This document shows, piece after piece, positions 23,900-35,100 of a stretch of 64,000 nt of DNA (the first letter of the stretch is position 1; each line of letters starts with the position of its first letter). The DNA lies in the NCBI RefSeq assembly GCF_963924675.1, contig NC_089221.1, positions 85,804,296 to 85,868,295 on the forward strand. The letters run 5' to 3'. This DNA is from Phocoena phocoena. Lineage: Eukaryota > Chordata > Mammalia > Artiodactyla > Phocoenidae. The notes beneath the pieces were generated by a model. That model was not told the DNA's origin and did no database searches. It worked only from the letters and a program-made list of their open reading frames with translations. The translations under genes and the position numbers were made by a program.

Positions 23900-26700
23900 T
23901 TTAAGGTGGCAATAAATACATATTTATCAATAATTACCTTAAATGTCAATGGACTAAAGGCTCCAATCAACAGACATAGAGTGCAGACTGGATTTAAGAA
24001 AAAACAAAACAAGAGCCTAAAATATGACTACAAGAAGCCCACATTAGGGTCAAAGACACACATAGGTTGAAAGTGAGGGGATGGATAAAGATTTTTCACG
24101 CAAACGGAAATGACAAGAAAGCAGGAATTGCAATACTCGTATCTAACAAAATAGATTTTAAAACAAAGGCCATAAAGAAGGATCATTAAGGACACTATAT
24201 CATGATAAAAAGATCAATACAAGAAGAGGATATTACACTTGTCAACATATGTGCACCCAATATAAGAGCACCCAAATACATAAAACAAATACTAACAGAC
24301 ATAAAGGGAGAAACTGTTGGGAATACAGTAATAGTAGGAGACTTTTAACACCCTACTCACATCAATGAGTAGATCTTCTAGACAGAAAATCAATAAGGCA
24401 ACATAAATCATAAATGATGCAGTAGAACAGTTTGATATTTTCAGGACATTATACCCAAAGAAAACAGAATAAACATTCCTTTTTAGTGCACATGGAACAT
24501 TCTCTAGGATTGACCACATACTAAGGCACAAAACAAACCTCAACAAATTTTATTTTAGAGTATAGATATTATTTCAAGCATCTTCTCTGACCATAACGTC
24601 ATGAAACTAGAAATCAACCACAGGAAAATAAATGAGAAAAAAATGATTACACGGAGACTAAACAAAAAAGCTGTTCTTATAGGAATGTTCATAGCGATAC
24701 AGGCCTTCCTTAAAAATGAGATAAATCTCAAACAACCTAACCTACCACCTAAAAGACTTAGAAAAAGAAGAACAAACAAAACCTAAAGTCAGCAGATGGA
24801 AGGACATAATCAAGAATGGAGAAGAAATAAATGAAATAGATACTTTTAAAAAATAATAGAAAACTAACACTGATCCTTCTCAAACTCTTCTAAAAGATTG
24901 AAGAGGAGGGAATATTCCCAAAGACATTCTATGAAGCCACCATAACCCTGATACCAGAACCAGACAAAGACACTACCAAAAAAGAAAATTAGAGGCCAAT
25001 ATCTTTGATGCATATAGATGCAAAAATTCTGAACAAAATATTAGCAAACCAAATCCAACAACACGTAAAATAGATCATAACCACAACCAATATAATAAGC
25101 AACAGTGAAAGGCTGAAAGCCTTCCCATTAAAATCTGGAATAAGACAAGAATGCACAATCTCACCACTTCTTTTCAGCATAGTACTGGAGTCCTAGACAC
25201 AGCAATCAGACAATAAAAAGAAATAAGGGTTATCCAAATTGGAACGAGGAGCTAAAATTGTTATTAAATGCAGATGACATGATACTATATATAGAAAATG
25301 TATTTAGCAATGTAGCAGGATACAAGATTAACATACAGAAATTGGTTGCATTTCTTTACACTAACAATGAAATATCAGAAAGGGAATTTAAAAAACAATC
25401 CCTGTTAAAAATGCATCCAAAAGATATTTAGAAATAAACCTGACCAGGAGGTGAAAGACTTATATGCTGAGAACTATAAAACATTAATAAAGGAAATTAA
25501 AGACGATTCAAAGAAATGAAAAGATATCCCAGGCTCTTGGATTGGAAGAATTAATATTGTTAAAATGGCCATACTACCCAAAGCAATGTACAGATTTAAC
25601 ACAATCCCTATCAAATTACCCATGACCTTTTTTCTCAAAACTAGAAAAAATAATCCTAAAATTTATATGGAACCATAAAAGACCCAGAATTACCAAAGCA
25701 ATCTTAAGGAAAAAGAACAAAACAGGAGGCATAACCCTTTCAGACTTCAGAAAATACTACAAAGCTACAGTAATTTAAAAAAGCATGGTATTGGCGCACA
25801 CACACACACACACACACACCAAAACCATATGAATCAATGGGACAGAATAGAGAGACCAGAAATAAATCCACACAACTATAGTCAATTAGTCTTTGACAAA
25901 GGTGGCAAAAATATACAATGGAAAAAAGACAATCTCTTCAGCAATGGTGCTGAGAATGTTGGACAGCCACATGTAAATCATAAAGTTAGAAGACACTCTC
26001 ACAACATACACAAAAATAAACTAAAAATGGCATAAAGATTTAAATATAAGACAAGATACCATAACATGCCTCGAAGAGAACATAGGCAAAAAATTCTCTG
26101 ACATAAATCGTACCGATGTTCTCCTAGGTCAGTCTCCCAAGGCAATAGAAATAAAAGAAAAAAATAAAAAATGGGACCTAATCAAACTTACAAGCTTTAG
26201 TACAGCAAAATAAACCATAAACAAAACAAAAAGATAAACTACATACTGGGAGAAAATATTTGCAAATGATGTGACCAACAAGGGCTTAATTTTCAAAATA
26301 TACAAACAGCTCATACAACTCAACAACAAAAAAGAAACAACCCAATACAAAAATGGGCAGAAGACCTAAATAGACATTTCTCCAAAGAGGACATAAAGAT
26401 GGCTAAGAGGCACAAGGAAAGATGCTCAGTATCCCTAATTATTAGAGAAATGCAAACCAAAACTACCATGAGGTATTACCTTATACTGCTCAGAATGGCC
26501 ATAATTAAAAATCTACAAATAACAAATACTGGGGAGGGTGTGAAGAAAAAGGAACCCTCCTACACTTTTGGTGAGAATGTAAATTGGTGCAGCCACTATG
26601 GAAAGCAGTGTGGCGCTTCCTTAAAAAACTAAACATAGAGTTGACATATGCTCCAGTATACCAACTCCTGGGAATATATCTGGACAAAACTATAATTCAA
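23900..26700 (+). pseudogene. LINE-1 ORF2 remnant with internal deletions (L1-C)
   Basis: The endonuclease start (TAAATGTCAATGGACTAAAG), the AGCAGGAATTGCAATACTCG block and the ADD-coding GCAGATGACATGATACTATA are recognisable. The thumb region reads GGAAGAATTAATATTGTTAA, then ATGGCCATACTACCCAAAGC. The sequence between endonuclease and palm is collapsed to a few tens of bases near 24,850. Numerous stops are present. Confidence 0.88.
25795..25820 (+). repeat. (CA)n microsatellite inside L1-C
   Basis: About 12-13 CA dinucleotides run without interruption within the ORF2 region of L1-C, a place where L1 has only a short CACA stretch. Confidence 0.95.
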
Positions 26701-26711
26701 AAAGTGCATGT

Positions 26712-26910
26712 GGGGCGCAGTGGTTGAGAGTCCACCTGCTGATGCAGGGGACATGGGTTTGTGCCCCGGTCTGGGAAGATCCCACATGCTGTAGCTGGGC
26801 TCACAGCTGGGCCTGTGAGCCATGGCCACTGAGCCTGTGCGTCCGGAGCCTGTGCTCCGCAACGGGAGAGGCCACAACAGTGAGAGGCCTGCGTATCAAA
26901 AAAAAAAAAA
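26712..26910 (+). mobile_element. CHR-1-type SINE, short form, slightly 5'-truncated, inside L1-C
   Basis: It begins at GGGGCGCAGTGGTTGAGAGT, so the usual GGCTTCCCTGGT head is missing. It runs through GTGCCCCGGTCTGGGAAGAT to GAGAGGCCTGCGTATC and an A tail. The flanks AAAGTGCATGT (26,701-26,711) and AAATGCATGT (26,911-26,920) are the target-site duplication with one change. The insertion splits the 3' end of ORF2 in L1-C. Confidence 0.93.
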
Positions 26911-27151
26911 AAATGCATGTGCTCCTATGTTCATAGCAATACTATTCACAATAGCCAAGACATGGAAACAACCTAAATGTCCATCGACAGAAGAATGGAC
27001 AAAGAAGACATGATATATATGTTGGAATATTATTCAGCCATAAAAAAGAATGAAATACTTCCATTTACAGCAACATGACTGGACCTAAAGATTATCATAC
27101 TATGTGAAGCAAGTCAGACAAAGAAATATCATATGATATCACTTATCTTAA

Positions 27152-27203
27152 AAATCTTAAAAAAATGTTACAAATGTGGAATCTTAAAAAAATGTTACAA
27201 ATG
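27152..27203 (+). repeat. two-copy tandem duplication in the L1-C 3' UTR
   Basis: AATCTTAAAAAAATGTTACA is repeated with a period of about 27-28 bases. It is a local slippage duplication. Confidence 0.8.
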
Positions 27204-27412
27204 AACTTATTTATAAAACAGAAATAGCCTCACAGACATAGGAAAAACTTATGGTTACCAGAGTATAAAGGGTGGGGGGACAAATTTGTAATTTGGCATT
27301 AACAGATACAGAGTACTATATATAAAACAGGTAAACAACAAGGATCCACTGTATAGCACAGGGAGCTATATTCAATATCTTGTAGTAACCTGTAGTGGAA
27401 AATAAGCTGAAA

Positions 27413-27415
27413 AAG

Positions 27416-27446
<31 letters not shown>

Positions 27447-27458
27447 GATAGATAGATT
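27413..27458 (+). repeat. (GATA)n tetranucleotide microsatellite
   Basis: Nine to ten GATA units, with one interruption (GATGATA), lie in the L1-C 3' UTR. A GATA array of this length is likely to be length-variable. Confidence 0.95.
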
Positions 27459-28552
27459 TATAACTGAATCACTTTGGTGTATAGCAGAAATTAAAACAAA
27501 CTTTTAAATCAACTACACTTCAATAAAAAACAAAACACAATAAAACCAAAAAACCCAGCAAGTTAGGCAAAATGTGGGGACAGAGGAAGGGACAAGACAA
27601 AACCCAAGAAGAAGAACTAAGTGAAATAGAGACAGGTAATCTAACTTTGAAAGAGTTCAGGGTAGTGATTGTAAAGATATTAAATAACTTGGGAGAAGAA
27701 TGGATGCAGAGAATGAGAAGTTAGAAATTTTTAACAAAGAGAGAGAAAATATATAGAACAATCAAACAGAGATGAAGAATACAATAACAGAAATAAAACA
27801 AATGCACTATAAGAATCAATAGACTAAATAACACAGAGGAACATATCAGTGAACTGGAACAGAGTAATGGAACAGAGTTCACTGATGCTGAGCAGAAAAA
27901 AGAAAAAATGTTGAAAAGAAATGAGGACAGTTTTAGATGCCTCTGGAACAACATTAACCACACTAATTTTTTCATTATAGGGATCCCAAAGGAGCAGAGA
28001 TAGAGAGAAAGGGGCTGAGAATATAACTGAAGACATAATAGCTGCAATCTTCCCTAATCTGGGGGAGAAAACAGTCATCCAAGTCCAGGAAATAAAGAGA
28101 GTCCCATACAGGATTAACCCAAAGAAGAATACACCAAGACAAATTGTAATTAAAATGCAAAAATAAAAATAAAGAGAGAATATTAAAAGCAGCAAGGGGA
28201 AAGCAATAAGGAACTCCATATGGCTATCAGCTGACTTTTCAGCAGAAACCCTGCAGGCTAGAAAGGAGTAGCACAACACATTTAAAGGACACAATGAGAA
28301 ACATGAAAATAATGAAAGGAAAAATCTCATCAGGAAAGGCAAACATATAAGGGTAGAAAATCATCTATGCACAAAGCTAGTGGGAAGGTTAAGAGACAAA
28401 AGTAATAAAATCATCTGTATCCACAATAAGCAGTTAAGGGGTACAGAAAATAGATATAAAACATGATATCAAAAACAGTAATCATAAGGGGAGGAGAATA
28501 CAAATGCAGGGTTTTTAAAATGCATTTGAAATTAAGAGATCAGCAACATAAA

Positions 28553-28554
28553 AC

Positions 28555-28606
<52 letters not shown>
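28553..28606 (+). repeat. compound (TA)n(GA)n microsatellite
   Basis: About 13 TA/AT dinucleotides are followed immediately by about 14 GA dinucleotides, at the ORF1-ORF2 boundary of L1-D. Confidence 0.96.
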
Positions 28607-28609
<3 letters not shown>

Positions 28610-29278
28610 GCCACAAACCAAAAACCTATAATAGATACACTCACACAAAAGAAAAAGGAATCTAAATATAACATTAAAGATAATCATCAAATCACAAGAG
28701 AACAAAAGAAGTAGAAAGGCATAAAAAAGATCTGCAAAACAGCCCCAAAACAATAAACAAAATAGTAACAGGAACATACATTGCAATAATTACTTTAAAT
28801 GTAAATGGTCTAAATGCTCCTATCAAAAGACATAGTGTGGCTAAATGGATACAAAAAGAAGACCCTTATATATTCTACTTATAAGAGACTCACTTCAGAT
28901 CTAATACACACACAGACAGAAAGTCAGAGAATGGAAAAAGGTATTCCATGAAAATGAAAATGAAAAGAAAGCCAGGGTATCGGTATTTGTATCAGACAAA
29001 ATAGACTTTAAAATAAAGTCTGCTACAAGAGGAAAGAAGGACATTACTTAATGATCCAGGGATCAATCCAAGAAGATATAACAATTGTAAATATATATTC
29101 ACCCAACATAGGAGTACCTAAATATATAAAGCAAATGTTAACAGACATAAAGGGAGAAAACGACAGTGACACAATAATAGCAGGGGAGTTTAACACCCCA
29201 TCTACATCAATGAACAGATCATCCAGACAGAAAATCAATAAAACACTGACGTAATGACACATTATACCAAATGACCTC

Positions 29279-29299
29279 ATATATATATATATATATATA
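29279..29299 (+). repeat. (TA)n microsatellite
   Basis: About ten TA units lie inside the ORF2 endonuclease region of L1-D. Confidence 0.93.
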
Positions 29300-30959
29300 A
29301 CATTTCATTCAAAGGCATAGAATCCACATTCTTTTCAAGTGCACATGGAACATTCTCCAAGATATCACATGCTAGGCCACAAAATAAGCCTTGGTAAATT
29401 TAAGAAAATTGAAATAATATCAAGCAAGAAAACTAGAGGAATCATGCTTCCTGACTTCAGGCTGTACAAAGCTATAGTAATCAGAACAATATGGTACTGG
29501 CACAAAAATAGACACGTAGATCGGTGGAACAGAATAGAAAGCCCACCCACTTATGGCCAATTAATTTATGACAAAGGAGGCCAAGAATATACAATGGAGA
29601 AAAGACAGTCTCAATAATAAATGGTGCTAGGAAAACTGGACAGCTACATGTATGAGTGAAATTAGAACATTCTCTAACACCATATACAAAAATAATCTCA
29701 AAATGAATTAAAAACCTAAATTTAAGACAGGAAACCCTAAATCTAGAAAAAATCATAGGGAGAACATGCTTGGACATCAATTGTAGCAATATTTTTTTGG
29801 AGCTATCTCCTAAAGCAAAGGAAATCAAAGCAAAATAAACAAATGGGATCTAATTAAATTTAAATAACTTTGCACAGCAAAGGAGACTATCCACAAAAAA
29901 GAAAACCTACTGAATGGGAGAAAATATTTGCTCATGATATGACCAATAAAGGGTTAATATCCAGAATATACAAACAGCTCATACAAATCAACATCAAAAA
30001 ACCCCAAACAACACAATTAAAAAAATGGGCGGAAGAAGTCAACAGACATTTTTCCAAAGAAGACATACTGATGGCCAACAGGCACATGACAAGATGATCA
30101 GCATTGTTAATCATCAGAGAAATGTAAGTTAAAACCATAATGAGGTATCACCTCACACCTGTCAGAAAGGCTATCATCAAACAGTCCAGAAATAACAAAA
30201 GTAGATGAAGATGTGGAGAAAAGGGAACCCTGGTACACTGTTAGTGGGAAGGTAAACTGGTGCAGCCACTATGGAAAATAGTGGAGGTGTCTCAAGAAAA
30301 TAAAAATAGAACTATCATGTGATCCAGCAATTCCACTCCTGGGTATTTATCCAGAAAAAAAAAAAGGAAGAAAACACGAATTTGAAAAAATATGTGAGCC
30401 TCAATTTTAATAGCAGCATTATTTACAACTGCCAAGATATGGAGGCAACCTAAGTGTCCATCAACAGATGATTGGATAAAGAAGATGTGGTTTATATGTA
30501 CAATGGAATACTACCTAGCCATAAAAAGAATATTTTGCCATTTACAACAACATGGATGGACTTGGAGCATATTATGCTAAGTGAAATAAGTCAGACAGAG
30601 AAAGAAAATACAATATGATATCACTTATATATGGAATCTAAAAAAATAAAACAACCTAGTGACTATAACAGAAAAGAAACATACTCAAAGATATAGAGAA
30701 CAAACTAGTTGTTACCAGTGGGGAGAGTGAAGGGGGAAAGACAGTGGTAGGTTATTAAGAGGTACAAACTACTAAGGATAAAATAAATAAGCTACTAGGT
30801 TATATAGTACAACACAGAGAATATAGCCAATATTTTATAACTATAAATGGAATATAACCTTTAAAAATTGTGAGTCACTATGTTGTACAATTGAAACTTA
30901 CATAATATTGTACTTTAGCTATACCTCAATTTAAAAAAAAAGTCAGCAGAAGGGCATTC

Positions 30960-31115
30960 TAAATATGCAAGGAGTAAATATGCAAAGTATTGTGTATAAG
31001 ATAGGCTCAAGGGTGTATTGTACAACACGGGGAACAGCCAATATTTTGTTATAACTTTATATGGGAAGTAACCTTTAAAAATTGTATAAAAATTAAAAAA
31101 ATATATACCAAGATT
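30960..31115 (+). mobile_element. second, 5'-truncated LINE-1 3' end
   Basis: After the A-rich end of L1-D, the L1 3' UTR pattern appears again: GTATTGTACAACACGGGGAA, CAGCCAATATTTTGTTATAA, TAACCTTTAAAAATTGTA, then an A-rich end. The same blocks occur at about 30,805-30,875, so these are two L1 3' ends in tandem. Confidence 0.8.
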
Positions 31116-31260
31116 ATTGACGTATTTTTTGCGAAAATACACTTGTGGATATAACCTAACTCAGCAAGAGATGATGTGATGATGTCCTGATCAAAGATTT
31201 AATACAATCTTTAAAAAAATGTATATGTGAGGTTTTTTTTCTCAACACAGAACACACCAG

Positions 31261-31290
31261 AAAGAGAGAGAGAGAGAAAGAGAGAGAAGA
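31261..31290 (+). repeat. (GA)n microsatellite
   Basis: A GAGAGAGA run with AAAG interruptions. Confidence 0.9.
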
Positions 31291-31419
31291 AATCCTTTTC
31301 TGTTGTCACCTACACAGGCCTTCATTCTCTAAGACATGAATTTGTGGTGTTATTCCTGATTCTATTCCATACTGCATATCCTTGTCATATCAAGCTTTCT
31401 TAAACATTACATTTTTATT

Positions 31420-31720
31420 CAAGTCTTAGATTGACTTGCAAACATCTACTCAATAAAATCCAAATCTTTTACATGTCTTTTAATACTTTTCACATTCTAC
31501 TGCCATCTGTCTTGTACATTCTCATTTCAAATAATTCCCTGAAAATCCCTCAGATGATCAAACCAGAGTCTCTTCACCATCTTACAAACGTTAACAAGCC
31601 ACTTCCACTTTCTCACCTTGGTTTGTGTATTCCATGCCACACCAGGCTAAGATGGTTTCCCTTCATTTCTCTAATCATCCAAAAGCTGCCAATCACTCAA
31701 GTTCAAATTAAGGTCTCACA
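31420..31720 (+). mobile_element. possible LINE-2 fossil
   Basis: AATAAAATCCAAATCTTTTA, TACTGCCATCTGTCTTGTAC and CACTTCCACTTTCTCACCTT resemble the L2 3' third in order and spacing. It is heavily decayed and uncertain. Confidence 0.35.
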
Positions 31721-31721
31721 C

Positions 31722-32135
31722 TTAGATTGGGTTACTGGCTATGAGACTCTGAGACTAAGATCTCTGTGCAAGAAGTTTATTAAGGCTTACTCTCAAGTGA
31801 CCCACAATGACTAAATGAGGAACGTAGTATTGGGCAACTTAAGGAAGTAATAACAATGGCTTTTTCTGATCTCATGGGGAACACTGAAACTGTGGTGGCC
31901 TTTGAACAATGCCTGGAAGCGAGACAAGGGTGCTGACACCTTTTACCCACATTAATCACCAGATGCAGCCTGAGGTGAAGGCAGACAAGTTTGTGAGGCA
32001 GTTCCCTTAGGTGCTGAAGGGCAATTCTAAGGGAGGGACTCAGCTGTGAGCTGTCAGTGGCAAACACTCCCGCCAACTGGGATAATGAGTGCCCTAATTC
32101 TGAAGGTGGACCTGAGCAGTGTAACATGCCTCCCA
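31722..32135 (-). mobile_element. possible LTR or other GC-richer old repeat
   Basis: On the minus strand it ends AATAAACTTCTTGCACAGAG, a polyadenylation signal with an LTR-like tail, preceded by about 350 bp of GC-richer sequence. A 118-codon minus-strand frame (31,780-32,136) has no recognisable domain. I cannot name the family, and a processed transcript end is another possibility. Confidence 0.3.
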
Positions 32136-32149
32136 CTGTCGTCTTTCTG

Positions 32150-35100
32150 CAACTTTTTTTGACCTTGACAGCTCTTTAAAATTACAATGTACTTATATTT
32201 ATTTTTGTACTTATTTCATGGTTGTTAGACTTGTCTCATCCACGGAATCTCAAACTGTTAAAAAAACATCTTCCCTAACTTCTAGTGCCATCCTGAACCC
32301 AGAAGAGCACTCGAAATAGTAGTATAAATGTTTTGTATTTTCTCCTCAGGTTTGCAGCTGTGATATGTATTAATTTAAGGAAATATACTTATCAAAAATG
32401 GAATTTATTTATCAAGATGTATAATGTTTCAGGCACACCCATGCACTGTACTGTATGTGTATGAAATGTACTTTGTACTGAACAGAAGTATTTAATACAG
32501 GCCTTTAATAGAGTTGGGATATTTGGAGAAATTGCAATTTAAAACAACAAAATAAAGATGTTTTCTTCTGGCATGAAAATCTCTTACATTTTATTTGAAA
32601 AGAAAAAAAGGTAAATTTTTAACTTATAAGAAAAACTGAAGAATGATGATATTAAGTGGGATTAATAGCAATGTCTCTGCTACAGATTTCTTCTACAGAT
32701 AATTATTTTTTAGTGATGAATCTTCAAAGAGTGCTATTGTTGTATACTGTCTAGATAATGCTTCTACATTTGCTATTTAGATGGCTGGATTTAAAATGAC
32801 AACAATATCACTCTTATGTAAAAAAGGCATATTAAAGAGCTTTAGTTAGAAAAAAGGCATAAAGTCCTTTAAATTGGAGTAACATTTGAAAATGTACAGA
32901 AAAATGTTTCAACTCAATAAAATTGGACATTTCATTATAACTTATTCATATAAACTATTCAAATTGTTGAGCTATTTTTGTTCTCACTTTACTTTAACGT
33001 GAAATAAGAAGCAACTAAATGTTACCTTTGTCAGGTATTATTTAAAATAAGGTATTTTGTACTTAAATGAAAAGTTGAATCAATATTTTCATCTCTGTAT
33101 CAATTTTATATTGATACAATCAATTTTATACAAGCTACTGACAACTCAGAAGTGTGAGAGCAGAAAAAAAAAGATCAAAGATAGTTTTAATGGTTTAAAG
33201 CATGAAGTATAATTGAAAAGAAAAAAATATATATATTTATAATATTTCTTTCTCATTAGTGCAAGGTAAGATACATTTTGTTTTGCACTTGAAAAGACTA
33301 TGAAGCATCTTAAGGGATTTATTTTTTATAACATATTTTATTTTAACCTTTTTAAAGCTGTTCTTTTAGGAATATTTATTTTGTAGACCTGTTTTTTATG
33401 TGTGTGAAAAACTGACTCACTTTCAAACACCCTCTAAGACTTTGTTAGTCATTAAAAATATTCAGCTATTAGATAGCCATTCAAGGCAATGTCACAAATG
33501 CCTGAGTTATTTTCAATGAAGACTCAATTATATGTCTTTATTTTTCTTTCCCTTTGATATGAGCAACCATCAAACACGAAAATCATTTCTATCATGGACA
33601 AAAGACATTTCATATTGACTTCTAGGTTTCCCAGAAAATGGAGAGGATAATGAAAAATAAAAAGGAGTGAATAAAGAATGTAATTCTTTGTAATCTTGAA
33701 ATCTATTCTTAAAGAATCTGTAACTGAAATCCACTTCTGAACGACACCATACAACATTATATCTAATGCTTCACCAGAAAGACAGCTTTTCTTTTCACAA
33801 AAGTTTTATCAGTTATATATTTGAAAAATGCCAGGAAGATGACAGCTTAGTTGGCCTAAACCGTTTTAAGTCCTGGCAGGTCAATGGGGCCATTGATTCT
33901 GTTCTTTGGACATATCATGAATGTGTTATGAATTGCTGGGTTTCTATCATATGAGGAAAAAATCTCAGACAAGACACTTTTGAAAGAGTAACTAGTTTGG
34001 TGGGTTGTATTTTTTTTTTTTTTTTTTGCAACTCAGAGACGTCTGCTTAAGTTTAATCCTACTCTCATTTCTTTCTAGTAACAGTCTTAACTTGTTTCAA
34101 GTCCCATCATCAGTTCAATAATTTAAGTAAACAATAGCTCAAAAAAATCGATCCCCCAAAGTAGACCTTCTTCTGTAGGGAATAAATGACAATTTACAGC
34201 ATATTTCAATAGTGCATGATTTTTTCACAAATTTCATTAGCACACCATTGATTGCTCAGTTTTCAGCTCTCAAAACAATTTAACATAGTCTCTTTCATGC
34301 AGAGGATAACATATTCATATTATTTGATTTCTGATGAAACCAAATGACCCTTTAAATTTGCAATAGAGTTCTTTAATTTTGTATGAGTTTCTTTACTGCT
34401 GTTCATTTAATTTTCTGTTTCCATTAACCATCTGCAAGCATTTGACTCTATGACAATTATTCAGCTGCGCTACATCATGATTGACATATTTTATAAATAA
34501 AAAAAAAGAAAAGAAAATGGAGGAGGGTTAGAGATCACAAGAGAAAGGAGGAGAAAGCAATCGAACACAAATGTCATGGTTTGGAATCATGTATTTTCCA
34601 TTCAGCTGAAACATCTGAGTGGTAATTATTGGTCCAACTGTAAATCTAGCCTAATTGCATTTTGTCTTCATTTCTGATAAGCACTTCACGATGATGATGA
34701 TTACTCTTGCTAAATGCATTCGTTCCATGAATGTTTTCCCACACTGTTGGCCAAGGGGCCTTTGCAGATAAAAAGACTGCAGACGAGATGGCTCAATTCT
34801 GCTACAAATAAATCAGTATTGATTTCTTTTTCCAACTAGAAGAGGGTCTTACTATATATGCCTTTCTTTTCTCTGCCTACCCACCACACAGAAGGGTTCG
34901 GTCAGTATATATGAGAGTGTACTTTAGTTAACTGATGTAACTGAGAGGCCAATCTTGGGCAATTAGCACTGATTAACCTTGTCACTTGTCTGACAAATAA
35001 AGAACATAACATCTTGCCTGCTTCCTTAAAGGACTCAATTGAAAAGAAACCCACTGTTTGATTTAATTTTCCTTTGTACCCTAGAAACCTTTGCCATGTT

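Larger units (their letters stand above)
22326..27545 (+). mobile_element. near-full-length but internally deleted LINE-1 (L1-C)
   Basis: A third type of L1 5' UTR (about 22,335-22,620) is followed by ORF1 (about 22,620-23,650), ORF2 (about 23,900-26,700) and a 3' UTR, ending at an A-rich tail near 27,545. ORF2 lacks blocks around 24,850 (between endonuclease and palm), around 25,083 (palm) and around 25,300, just after ACTATATATAGAAAAT. A SINE sits at 26,712-26,910. The GATA array at 27,413-27,458 lies in the 3' UTR. No long open frame survives. Confidence 0.93.
27550..30945 (+). mobile_element. LINE-1 lacking the reverse transcriptase (L1-D)
   Basis: ORF1 sequence (about 27,590-28,460) follows a short 5' UTR piece. 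The endonuclease part of ORF2 covers about 28,790-29,425. The sequence then jumps directly to the ORF2 segment downstream of the palm and thumb (ATCATGCTTCCTGACTTCAG at about 29,440). About 2 kb, with the whole reverse-transcriptase catalytic region, is absent. The C-terminus and 3' UTR run to the A-rich tail at about 30,940. It cannot mobilise itself. Confidence 0.92.

Noticed and set aside
28463..28714. 83-codon frame with repeated tyrosine-isoleucine and arginine-glutamate
   Set aside because: It is a translation of the TA/GA microsatellite within L1-D.
31780..32136. 118-codon minus-strand frame
   Set aside because: No recognisable domain. It lies in a probable LTR-like repeat and has no splice or codon evidence.
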